64,000 bases of DNA from an uncultured Collinsella sp. (GTDB lineage: Bacteria; Actinomycetota; Coriobacteriia; Coriobacteriales; Coriobacteriaceae), in NCBI GenBank assembly GCA_902470815.1, contig CABRHS010000010.1:1-64000 (forward strand), in the 5' to 3' direction. The notes beneath the pieces were generated by a model. The model ran no database searches, was not told where the DNA came from, and saw only the letters and a program-made list of their open reading frames with translations. Shown here in pieces: positions 1-6,874 of this stretch (positions are counted from its first letter, which is position 1; every line of letters starts with the position of its first letter). The position numbers and the translations under genes were made by a program.

Positions 1-55
1 GCGCAGGTGCTTTACACGCACAAGGCTGGGGGTTCGAATCCCTCATCGCCCACCA
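1..55 (+). tRNA. tRNA-Val (anticodon TAC), 5' end outside window
   Basis: The anticodon arm (loop TTTACAC at about 12-18), T arm with TTCGAAT and the acceptor 3' strand ATCGCCC followed by discriminator A and an encoded CCA are all visible. The missing 5' strand would be GGGCGAT, typical of tRNA-Val. The anticodon TAC reads GTA and other Val codons by wobble. The gene is cut by the window edge. Confidence 0.93.
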
Positions 56-67
56 TTGTTCGAGAGA

Positions 68-98
68 CGCGAGGGCCATGTGCGCCCTCGCGTTTTTG
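68..98 (+). terminator. Rho-independent terminator after tRNA-Val
   Basis: A 9-bp G/C-rich stem (68-76 with 84-92) is followed by five T residues and TGTTT. It closes the tRNA transcript just before the HAD phosphatase gene. Confidence 0.85.
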
Positions 99-141
99 TT
101 TATGATGGATGGGACGAACCCGCATCGCGAGAAAGGCTTCC

Positions 142-1065
142 ATGAGCGACTTCGACCTCACGAACTACCCGGTCCTGCCCGCCGACCCTACGGGCGAGCT
201 GCGCGAGAGGCTCGGCCGGGTGAAGTACGTCTTCACCGACCTGGACGCCACCATGCTCGCGCCGGGCTCCTGTGCCCTTTCCGACAACGATGGGAATCCG
301 AGCGTCTCGCTCGTCGAGGCCCTCGTGGCCCTCAAGCGCGCCGGCATCGAAGTCATCCCGTGCTCCGGTCGCGCTCGTGTGATGATGCACGAGGACTCGC
401 GCATCCTCGGCTTCAATTCCTATATCGGCGAGATGGGCGGCCTGCTCATGCTCGATCTCAAGGCGAACGACTGGGAGTACTTCACCGGCGACATGCCCTA
501 CGACCCGAGTTGCGGCTTCACCCCGCACCAGGTCATCGAGCAGGCCGGCGTATGCCAGGGCATCATCGACCGCTGGCCGGGGCGCATCGAGTACCACAAC
601 GACATGGCCAACGGCATCAAGTACCGCGAGGTCACCGTGGGCATGCGCGGCGAGGTGCCGGATGAGGAGGCTCAAGCGATGATCGACGAGGCCGGCCTGG
701 GCCTGGTGTGGGGCAACAACGGCTACCTCACCCACGTGTCCAAGCCCACCACGCTCGAGTTGGGCGAGGACGGGCCGGGACGGGCCTTTAACATCATGCC
801 CGCCGGCCTCAACAAGGGGCGCGGCATCGAGCGCTTCTGCGAGTTGCGCGGCATCGACCGGGCGGAGACCCTCGCCATCGGCGACTCCGAGTCCGATTTC
901 CTCGCGGCCCCTTACGTGGGCACCTTCGTGTGCGTGGAGAACGCCCTCAAGGATCCCGCCACGCCGGCTCTCATCTCCGAGAACGACAACGTCTACATTA
1001 CGCGCGGAAAGATCATCGAGGGCTGGGTGTATATGGCGAGGGCCCTGCTCGCCGCGAAGGCGTAA
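142..1065 (+). CDS. HAD-superfamily (Cof/type IIB-like) hydrolase
   Basis: A 307-residue cytoplasmic protein with HAD phosphatase motifs: the nucleophile motif DLDAT at residues 33-37 and the Mg-binding motif GDSESDF at 247-253. The long central cap and the size fit type IIB Cof-like sugar or nucleotide phosphatases. The substrate cannot be told from sequence. The ATG at 142 is preferred over an in-frame ATG at 109 because GAAAGG (131-136) sits at a good distance upstream. It lies between the tRNA terminator and murI, 63 bases before the racemase. The family is clear; the function is not. Confidence 0.8.
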   Translation: MSDFDLTNYPVLPADPTGELRERLGRVKYVFTDLDATMLAPGSCALSDNDGNPSVSLVEALVALKRAGIEVIPCSGRARVMMHEDSRILGFNSYIGEMGGLLMLDLKANDWEYFTGDMPYDPSCGFTPHQVIEQAGVCQGIIDRWPGRIEYHNDMANGIKYREVTVGMRGEVPDEEAQAMIDEAGLGLVWGNNGYLTHVSKPTTLELGEDGPGRAFNIMPAGLNKGRGIERFCELRGIDRAETLAIGDSESDFLAAPYVGTFVCVENALKDPATPALISENDNVYITRGKIIEGWVYMARALLAAKA

Positions 1066-1128
1066 GGGCCGTCGCGCCGCATGGCTGGCGTGCGGTGCGA
1101 GGGATGTCTGGGGAGAGGAGGGCGTTGG

Positions 1129-2007
1129 ATGCTCGATTGCGAACGGCCCATCGGCGTGTTCGATTCCGGTTTGGGCGGTCTCACGGTGGCGCGCTGCATA
1201 GCCGAGACGCTGCCGCATGAGTCCATCTACTACGTGGGCGACACCAAGCGCTGCCCGTACGGCGTGCGTTCCGAGGACGAGGTGCGCGCCTTCGTGCTCC
1301 AGGCGGGCCACTGGCTTGCCGAGCACGACGTCAAGATCATGGTCATCGCCTGCAACACGGCGACGGCGGCCGGCCTGCGCATAGCGCAGCAGATCCTGCC
1401 CGTGCCGGTGATCGGCGTGATCGCCCCGGGCGCCCGCGCCGCCATCAACTCGACGCGCACGCGCAAGGTGGGCGTTCTCGCCACGCCGCTCACGGTGCGC
1501 ACGGGGGCCTACACCCGGGCCATTCAGGATCTCGATGCGGGTGTGAACGTGTACGGCTGCCCCGCCCCGAGTTTTGTCGAGATCGTCGAACGGGAGCTCG
1601 CCACCGGCGCACATCTGCAGGAGCGCTGGTTGCAGGATGGCGACATCTTCGACACGCCCGAGAATCGCGAGGAGGTCGCGCGGACCCTCGCCCCCATCGT
1701 GGACGGCGGCGCGCAGGTCGACGCCGTGGTGCTCGGCTGCACGCACTTCCCGCTGCTCGCGGGGCCGATTCGACATGTCCTGGGCCCCGGCGTCCGCGTC
1801 GTGTCGTCCGCGGAGGAGACCACGCGCGAGCTCGAGGACATCTTGCGCCGCCGCGACCAGCTCGCCCCCGACCGTTGCAGGCCCGAGCATCGCTTCGCCA
1901 CGACCTCGGACAACATCGCCGAGTTCGCGGCGGCCGGCAGTTTCATTTTCGGCCAGCCGCTCAAGAGCATCGAGCACATCTCCCTCGACGAGCTGCGCGG
2001 CCTGTGA
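1129..2007 (+). CDS. murI: Glutamate racemase
   Basis: Interconverts L- and D-glutamate to supply D-Glu for peptidoglycan (MurD substrate). The 292-residue protein carries DSGLGG at residues 12-17, the first catalytic cysteine in ACNTAT (Cys75) and the second in GCTHFP (Cys204). This is the paired-cysteine, cofactor-independent racemase signature. The ATG at 1129 is chosen because GGAGAGGAGG lies eight bases upstream; an in-frame ATG at 1081 would add 16 unconserved residues. rph follows after 52 bases, then rdgB and dtd, so these probably form one housekeeping transcript. All key residues are present. Confidence 0.96.
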   Translation: MLDCERPIGVFDSGLGGLTVARCIAETLPHESIYYVGDTKRCPYGVRSEDEVRAFVLQAGHWLAEHDVKIMVIACNTATAAGLRIAQQILPVPVIGVIAPGARAAINSTRTRKVGVLATPLTVRTGAYTRAIQDLDAGVNVYGCPAPSFVEIVERELATGAHLQERWLQDGDIFDTPENREEVARTLAPIVDGGAQVDAVVLGCTHFPLLAGPIRHVLGPGVRVVSSAEETTRELEDILRRRDQLAPDRCRPEHRFATTSDNIAEFAAAGSFIFGQPLKSIEHISLDELRGL

Positions 2008-2059
2008 CGGCGCGCAGGGGACGTATACCACTCGCGACCTTATTGAAAGGAACACGTTC

Positions 2060-2794
2060 ATGGAACATATGATGATCGACCGCGCGAACGGCCGCGCGGC
2101 CAACGAGATGCGCCCCGTCAACCTCACTCGCGAGGTGATGAAGAACGCGCTGGGATCCTGCCTGGTCGAATTCGGCGACACCAAGGTCCTGTGCGCTGCC
2201 ACCATCGAGGAGGGCGTTCCCGGATGGCGCAAGGCGAGCCGCCAGGGTTGGGTCACGGCGGAGTACGCCATGCTACCCGCCTCCACCAACCGCCGCACCC
2301 GCCGCGAGACGGCGAACCGCAAGGGCCGCTCCATGGAGATCGAGCGCCTGATCGGCCGCAGCCTGCGAACCGTGGTGAACATGAAGGCTCTGGGCGAGTG
2401 CACCGTCACCGTGGACTGCGACGTGATCCAGGCCGATGGCGGCACGCGCACCGCGAGCGTCACCGGCGCATGGGTCGCGCTGCACGACGCGCTCATGGCA
2501 TGGGTCGAGGCCGGCAAGATTCCCCGCCTGCCGCTCACGGGCCAGGTGGCCGCGGTGTCCATGGGCCTTGTGGACGGCTGCGAGCTGCTCGACTTGGACT
2601 ACTCCGAGGACAGCCACGCCGAGGTTGACATGAACCTCGTTGCGACCGACGCGGGCGAGATCATCGAGATCCAGGGCACCGGCGAGCAGACCCCGTTCGA
2701 CCGTGCCCGCTTGAACCGTTTGATCGACCTGGGCGAGCTCGGCATCAAACAACTCGTGGACCTGCAGAACGAGGTCACGGCCTTCCGCGATTAG
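2060..2794 (+). CDS. rph: Ribonuclease PH
   Basis: A phosphate-dependent 3'-5' exoribonuclease that trims tRNA 3' ends. The 244 residues match the usual family length (about 240) and show the RNase PH core, with NEMRPV near the N-terminus, LIGRSLR in the middle and EIQGTGEQTPF near the C-terminus. A GAAAGGA ribosome site lies just upstream of the ATG at 2060. The frame stays open far upstream into murI, but that is a shadow of the murI gene. Its neighbours rdgB and dtd also serve RNA or nucleotide quality control, a common grouping with rph and murI in Gram-positive bacteria. Confidence 0.96.
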   Translation: MEHMMIDRANGRAANEMRPVNLTREVMKNALGSCLVEFGDTKVLCAATIEEGVPGWRKASRQGWVTAEYAMLPASTNRRTRRETANRKGRSMEIERLIGRSLRTVVNMKALGECTVTVDCDVIQADGGTRTASVTGAWVALHDALMAWVEAGKIPRLPLTGQVAAVSMGLVDGCELLDLDYSEDSHAEVDMNLVATDAGEIIEIQGTGEQTPFDRARLNRLIDLGELGIKQLVDLQNEVTAFRD

Positions 2795-2807
2795 GCGTGC
2801 TGCCCGC

Positions 2808-2906
2808 GATGTGTAATTGGGGTCGGGCGCAAATTACACATCGTGCCATTCCGGGGCTGCCCACGGCGCCGGATGTGCAATTTGCACCCGACCCCAATTA
2901 CACATC
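2808..2906. repeat. Inverted pair of 35-nt palindromic repeat units
   Basis: Two units (2808-2842 and 2872-2906) are inverted copies of each other with only two differences. Each unit is itself a hairpin, with an 11-bp GATGTGTAATT / AATTACACATC-type stem around a 13-nt G/C loop. The pair could form one long 35-bp hairpin spanning 99 bases. It fills the rph-rdgB gap and lacks a T tract, so it resembles a REP or MITE-like element rather than a terminator. Diverged relatives are seen at 17781-17817 and 31515-31597. Confidence 0.8.
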
Positions 2907-2934
2907 CCATCACGCATCGAGAGGAAGACTCCCT

Positions 2935-3597
2935 ATGGCACTTGAGAAGATCGACATCGAGACCCTGGACCCCGAGCGCACCATCGTGGTCGCCACGGGC
3001 AACGCCCACAAGCTGACCGAGATCGAGGCGATTTTGAGCGGCGTTCTGACCGACGTTCGCTTTGTGGCACTCGGCCAGCTGGGGGATTTCGAAGACCCGG
3101 AGGAGAACGGCGCCACGTTCGTCGAGAACGCGATCATCAAGGCCGAGGCCGCCGTCGCGGCGACCGGGCTGGCGGCCATCGCCGATGATTCCGGCTTGGT
3201 GGTGGATGCGCTCGACGGCGAGCCGGGGGTCTACTCCGCGCGCTATGCCGGCACCCACGGCGACGACGAGGCCAACAACGCCAAACTTCTCGACAAGATG
3301 CAGGAGGTGGCGGATGCCGACCGCACGGCCCGTTTCATGAGCGTCGTGGCGCTCATCGACGCGGCGGGCTGCGTGCTCACGGGCACGGGGGCCTGCGAGG
3401 GCACGATCGCGCGTGAGGGCCGCGGGCGCTTCGGCTTCGGCTACGACCCGCTGTTCCTGCCTTCCGATACGCCCGGCAAGACCATGGCCGAGCTCACGCC
3501 CGAGGAGAAGAACGCCATCAGCCACCGCTTCCATGCGCTTGAGGACCTTTCCGCCCAGCTCATGGCTGCTGCCGGCACCCAAACGGGGGAGTGCTAG
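2935..3597 (+). CDS. rdgB: XTP/dITP diphosphatase (RdgB/HAM1 family)
   Basis: Hydrolyses non-canonical purine nucleoside triphosphates such as XTP and dITP to monophosphates, keeping them out of DNA and RNA. The 220-residue protein has the N-terminal VVATGNAHKLTE substrate loop, the catalytic ADDSGLVVDALDG stretch, the SARYAG segment and FGFGYDPLF, all HAM1 hallmarks. The ATG at 2935 is preceded by GAGAGGAAG; upstream in-frame codons fall inside the palindromic repeat. dtd starts three bases after its stop, so the two are co-transcribed. Confidence 0.95.
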   Translation: MALEKIDIETLDPERTIVVATGNAHKLTEIEAILSGVLTDVRFVALGQLGDFEDPEENGATFVENAIIKAEAAVAATGLAAIADDSGLVVDALDGEPGVYSARYAGTHGDDEANNAKLLDKMQEVADADRTARFMSVVALIDAAGCVLTGTGACEGTIAREGRGRFGFGYDPLFLPSDTPGKTMAELTPEEKNAISHRFHALEDLSAQLMAAAGTQTGEC

Positions 3598-3600
3598 CCC

Positions 3601-4047
3601 ATGCGCGCCGTCATCCAGCGCGTCGAGCGCGCGAGCGTGACGATTGCCGGAGATGTCGTGGGCAAGATCGGCGCCGGGTACCTGATCCTGCTCGGCGTCG
3701 GTCATGCCGATACCCGTGCCGAGGCGGACAAGCTTTGGGACAAGATCTTCGCCCTGCGCATCAACGACGACGAGGCGGGCAAGACCAATCTTTCCCTTGC
3801 CGACGTGAAGGGCGAGGTGCTGGTGGTCTCGCAGTTCACGCTGTTCGCCAATTGCAGGAAGGGCAGGCGCCCCTCCTTCGTCGAGGCCGCGCCCCCGGCG
3901 CAGGCCAACGAGCTCTATGAATACTTCATCGAGCTCGTCCGTGCCGATGTGGGGCGTGTCCAGACGGGTCGTTTCGGCGCCGATATGCAAGTCGAGCTCG
4001 TGAACGACGGGCCCTTCACCATCGTCCTCGATACCGACGAGCTCTAA
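3601..4047 (+). CDS. dtd: D-aminoacyl-tRNA deacylase
   Basis: Removes D-amino acids (and mischarged Gly) from tRNA. The 148-residue protein has the family's MRAVIQRV start, the invariant SQFTL motif at residues 77-81, GRRPSF at 88-93 and a C-terminal NDGPF in the position of the NxP cross-subunit motif. It is tightly linked to rdgB and probably shares its transcript. The protein works as a homodimer in the cytoplasm. No oddities were seen. Confidence 0.96.
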   Translation: MRAVIQRVERASVTIAGDVVGKIGAGYLILLGVGHADTRAEADKLWDKIFALRINDDEAGKTNLSLADVKGEVLVVSQFTLFANCRKGRRPSFVEAAPPAQANELYEYFIELVRADVGRVQTGRFGADMQVELVNDGPFTIVLDTDEL

Positions 4048-4114
4048 TTCGAATGGAAAACGGGCATGGGCGCCACGATGCGATGGCCCAAGGTCGCCTA
4101 TGCCCGATGCGGCC

Positions 4115-4144
4115 TTGAGAAAGACCTCGTCTCCCTGCTATACT
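4115..4144 (+). promoter_or_regulatory. Sigma-70-type promoter for veg-ispE
   Basis: TTGAGA at 4115-4120 and TATACT at 4139-4144 are separated by 18 bases, close to the consensus, and lie about 60 bases before the veg start. Confidence 0.7.
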
Positions 4145-4206
4145 CCAACGCGTTTGTCTATCTTGGGCGCATTTTGCCTATACGGCGCCCTGCTGGAGGC
4201 CATAGC

Positions 4207-4503
4207 ATGGAAGAGCTGGAAGTCAATCACGTCGCGGAGATCCAGGAGAAGCTGACCGGGATGGTCGGCGACCGCGTCAAGGTCAAGGCCAACATGGGCC
4301 GCACCCGCGTCATCGAGCGCATGGGCGTCATCAAGGGCGTGCACCCCGCCGTTTTCATCATCGAGGTCGACGAGCGTCGCGGGCGCAAGTCACGTCAGTC
4401 GTACCAGTACGTCGACGTTCTCACCGGCACGGTCGAGCTGTTCGACCCCGAGACGGGCGAGCACATCTTCACCCCGCTCGGCACGCAGCTCGAGGAGCAC
4501 TAG
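4207..4503 (+). CDS. veg: Veg family protein
   Basis: A 98-residue small basic/acidic protein matching the Veg (DUF1021) family, which lies next to ispE in many Gram-positive bacteria. Recognisable parts are the stretch around VKANMGR, the VHPAVFIIE strand and the SYQYVDVLTGTVEL region. B. subtilis Veg has been linked to biofilm gene control, but the biochemical role is unsettled. The ATG at 4207 follows a CTGGAGG-like ribosome site; the in-frame ATG at 4066 lies upstream of the promoter. The stop touches the first ATG of ispE. Confidence 0.88.
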   Translation: MEELEVNHVAEIQEKLTGMVGDRVKVKANMGRTRVIERMGVIKGVHPAVFIIEVDERRGRKSRQSYQYVDVLTGTVELFDPETGEHIFTPLGTQLEEH

Positions 4504-5478
4504 ATGGCCGCGTCCGGAGCGATGCCGGGGGCCGTTCCCAACCCGGCGTTCGACCCGTACAGGGCCGCCCGCACCACCGAGGGGCCGCAGGGGAGCTTCA
4601 TGCTCATCACCGCCCCCGCCAAGATCAACCTGTACCTCGGCGTGCACGAGGGCGTCGACGACGAGGGCTATCACCGCGTGGACACGATCATGACCACGCT
4701 CGACATCGCCGACACCCTGGCGATCGCCCCGTCTGACAGGCTGATGGTCAAGACGGTGCCCGAGGCGGATTTTCCCCAGGAGTCCAACACGGCGTACAGG
4801 GCCGCCGTCGCGATGGGGGAGGCCTTTGGACGTGAGCCCAACTTCGCGATCCTCATCGACAAGCACATTCCCGTTCGAGCCGGGCTCGGCGGGCCATCCA
4901 CCGACGCCGCAGCGACCGTCATGGGAATCTGCCGGTATTGGGGAGTCGACCCGCGCGATGAGCGCATCGATGCCGTCGCCAGGTCGATCGGCGCGGACGT
5001 GCCGTTCTTCCTTTACGGCCCGCCCGCCCATCTTGATGGCCGCGGCGACTCGATGCGCGAGCTGTTCCGCCCGCTCACTGGAGCGCCGGTCGCGCTCGTG
5101 AAGCCCATGGAAGGAGGGGTGTCCACCGTCGAGGCCTATCGGCGCTTTGACGAGGCACCCGTCGAGCCCGGCGACTTGGAGTCCATGCTTGCAGCCATGC
5201 GCGCGCATGACGAGGAGGCCATCTTCGGGCTCGTTTCGAATAACCTGTCCCATGCCGCGTGCGAGATCTGCCCGGAGATCGGGCGCATCGCAGACTGGCT
5301 GCGCGCGCAGCCCGACGTTCGGGCAGTCGAGGTCTGCGGCTCCGGCGCGACGGTCTTTGCCGTCTGCAACACGCAGATGGCGGCCGAGAAGATCGGAATC
5401 GCCGCCATGAAGGAGCATGGTTGGTGGGCGCAAGCTGCGAGAATGGAAAAATCTGGACCAATTATCGCCGTGGGCTAG
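4504..5478 (+). CDS. ispE: 4-diphosphocytidyl-2-C-methyl-D-erythritol kinase
   Basis: Phosphorylates CDP-ME in the methylerythritol phosphate route to isoprenoids; ispD and ispF lie about 10 kb downstream. It is a GHMP kinase: N-terminal APAKINLYL, then the glycine-rich loop AGLGGPSTDAA, where most relatives have GGxSSDAA. The C-terminal CGSGATVFA motif is present. The start is uncertain: ATG at 4504 directly abuts the veg stop and gives 324 residues, while ATG at 4600, with GGGGA upstream, gives 292 residues and begins just before the conserved core. The N-terminal 32 residues look dispensable. Co-transcription with veg is likely. Confidence 0.93.
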   Translation: MAASGAMPGAVPNPAFDPYRAARTTEGPQGSFMLITAPAKINLYLGVHEGVDDEGYHRVDTIMTTLDIADTLAIAPSDRLMVKTVPEADFPQESNTAYRAAVAMGEAFGREPNFAILIDKHIPVRAGLGGPSTDAAATVMGICRYWGVDPRDERIDAVARSIGADVPFFLYGPPAHLDGRGDSMRELFRPLTGAPVALVKPMEGGVSTVEAYRRFDEAPVEPGDLESMLAAMRAHDEEAIFGLVSNNLSHAACEICPEIGRIADWLRAQPDVRAVEVCGSGATVFAVCNTQMAAEKIGIAAMKEHGWWAQAARMEKSGPIIAVG

Positions 5479-5514
5479 ATTTTCATCCGGGGCTTTGCTA
5501 CTATAACCAAGCTT

Positions 5515-5591
5515 CGGGTTGTGGCTCAGCTTGGTAGAGCACCGCGTTCGGGACGCGGGGGTCGCTGGTTCAAATCCAGTCAACCCGACCA
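5515..5591 (+). tRNA. tRNA-Pro (anticodon CGG)
   Basis: A full cloverleaf: acceptor CGGGTTG / CAACCCG, D arm GCTC...GAGC, anticodon stem CCGCG/CGCGG with loop TTCGGGA, T arm with TTCAAAT and encoded CCA. It reads the CCG proline codon. Confidence 0.95.
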
Positions 5592-5600
5592 TCGCATTGC

Positions 5601-5632
5601 AAAGGGTCGCCTTTTGGCGGCCCTTTTTCTTT
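5601..5632 (+). terminator. Terminator after tRNA-Pro
   Basis: An AGGGTCGCC / GGCGGCCCT hairpin with a TTTT loop is followed by TTTTTCTTT. Confidence 0.85.
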
Positions 5633-5782
5633 GCATTTGGCCACACATATGCACCGCGTGGGGATTCGTCCGCACAAGCCGGTGCGCTGTGGCACTTGCC
5701 ACGAGATTGTCAAAATAAGTCCATCTGCCGTTTACCGACCGCTTACAGAGGGAGAAACGGGCGCGTGTAGAATAGACAAATG

Positions 5783-5812
5783 TTGTGCAGAGTCGTGATG
5801 GCGGGTTATACT
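5783..5812 (+). promoter_or_regulatory. Promoter for tatA
   Basis: TTGTGC (5783-5788), an 18-base spacer and TATACT (5807-5812) lie about 70 bases before the tatA start. The preceding stretch 5633-5782 holds nothing else recognisable. Confidence 0.6.
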
Positions 5813-5882
5813 CAGTCGAGCTGTAACGCGCGCGGCGTATTCGCGCCGTTCACGCCAAACGGATCGTATCTGGAGGATATGT

Positions 5883-6137
5883 ATGTTCCCTAAAGGTTTT
5901 GAATGGGTTGTCATCCTTATCGTCGCCCTGCTTATCTTTGGCCCCAAGAACCTGCCCAAACTCGGCAAGTCCCTGGGTAAGACGGTGAAGAACATCCGCG
6001 AGGGCATGTCCGGCGAGGAGGAGCAGGCCACTGAGGAGGCCGAGGTCGTCGAGGAGGACGATGAGGTCGCCCAGCTCGAGGCTCAGCTCGCCGAGGCCAA
6101 GGCCAAGAAGGAAGCTGCCGCTAAGGACGCCGAGTAA
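5883..6137 (+). CDS. tatA: Sec-independent protein translocase component TatA
   Basis: A pore-forming subunit of the twin-arginine translocase that exports folded proteins. The 84-residue protein has an N-terminal membrane helix (about residues 6-22), the FGPKNLPKLGKSLG hinge and amphipathic helix, then a very acidic and Ala/Lys-rich tail. TatA, TatB and TatE are hard to separate; the FGP motif after the helix favours TatA. GGAGG (5872-5876) lies before the ATG at 5883. No tatC is adjacent, so the gene stands alone between its own promoter and a hairpin. Confidence 0.9.
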   Translation: MFPKGFEWVVILIVALLIFGPKNLPKLGKSLGKTVKNIREGMSGEEEQATEEAEVVEEDDEVAQLEAQLAEAKAKKEAAAKDAE

Positions 6138-6159
6138 CCCGCTCGCACAAGGGTTGATC

Positions 6160-6197
6160 GCGGCCGGTTTACCCGTACAGGGTTCACCGGTCGCTTT
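6160..6197 (+). terminator. Probable terminator hairpin between tatA and greA
   Basis: GCGGCCGGT (6160-6168) pairs with ACCGGTCGC (6186-6194) with one wobble, with an inner ACCC/GGGT stem, and is followed by only TTTGC. The weak T tract means it could also be a processing or attenuating structure. Confidence 0.5.
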
Positions 6198-6237
6198 GCT
6201 GTAATTTTGCACAACACGTACAAGAGGAGATCGACGC

Positions 6238-6708
6238 ATGGACGCTAGCCAGATCGTACTGACTGCCGAGGGTCGCAAGAAGCTCGAGGAGGAGCTCGCC
6301 TATCTGGAGGGCGAGAAGAGCCGCGAGATTGTCGAGCACATCAAAGAGGCCCGTGCCTTCGGTGACCTTTCCGAGAACGCCGAGTACGACGCCGCCAAGG
6401 AGGACCAGGCCCGCAACGCCGCCCGCATCGCCGAGATCCGCGCGACGCTCGCCAACGCCCAGGACGCCGTGGCCGGCTCCAGCATGATCGTCTCCATCGG
6501 CAGCACCGTCACGCTGGTCGACGGTGACGGCGAGGTCTCCGACTTCTCCATCGTGGGTACCACCGAGACCAACGTGCTCGAGCACAAGATCTCCAATGAG
6601 TCCCCGGTCGGCCGCGCCATCATCGGTCACGCCGAGGGCGAGAGCGTCGAGGTCGTTCTGCCGAACGGCAAGAAGCGCGTCTACACCATCGCCAAGATTT
6701 CGCGCTAG
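6238..6708 (+). CDS. greA: Transcription elongation factor GreA
   Basis: Rescues backtracked RNA polymerase by stimulating its intrinsic RNA cleavage. The 156-residue protein has the N-terminal coiled coil, with LTAEGRKKLEEEL and the acidic tip region in FGDLSENAEYDAAKEDQ, which positions Mg2+ in the polymerase secondary channel. The C-terminal FKBP-like domain contains SPVGRAIIGH. It is full length. It is followed by a strong terminator, so it is separate from lysS. Confidence 0.97.
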   Translation: MDASQIVLTAEGRKKLEEELAYLEGEKSREIVEHIKEARAFGDLSENAEYDAAKEDQARNAARIAEIRATLANAQDAVAGSSMIVSIGSTVTLVDGDGEVSDFSIVGTTETNVLEHKISNESPVGRAIIGHAEGESVEVVLPNGKKRVYTIAKISR

Positions 6709-6748
6709 GGTTCGCGTATCGCCAATTTGGCTGAATCCTAGCGCTCGT

Positions 6749-6791
6749 CCGCTCCTTGGTGCCGCATGGCGCCAGGGGGCGGTTTTCGTTT
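6749..6791 (+). terminator. Terminator after greA
   Basis: A long G/C stem (CCGCTCC.TGG.GCC with GGC.CCA.GGGGCGG, loop GCAT) is followed by TTTTCGTTT. Confidence 0.8.
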
Positions 6792-6874
6792 AAGCCGGCC
6801 GGACGACCCGCAATCGGCGCCGTCCACCGCAGACTCGACGAGTCGATGACCGTCAGACGAGAGGAGCATCTTCC

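Noticed and set aside
100..2562. An 820-codon open frame on the - strand across murI and rph, and similar very long frames opposite lysS, pepD, clpC and cysS
   Set aside because: They lie opposite well-identified genes in the frame that mirrors GC-rich third positions, have no ribosome sites, and are rich in Arg, His, Gly and Val without family motifs.
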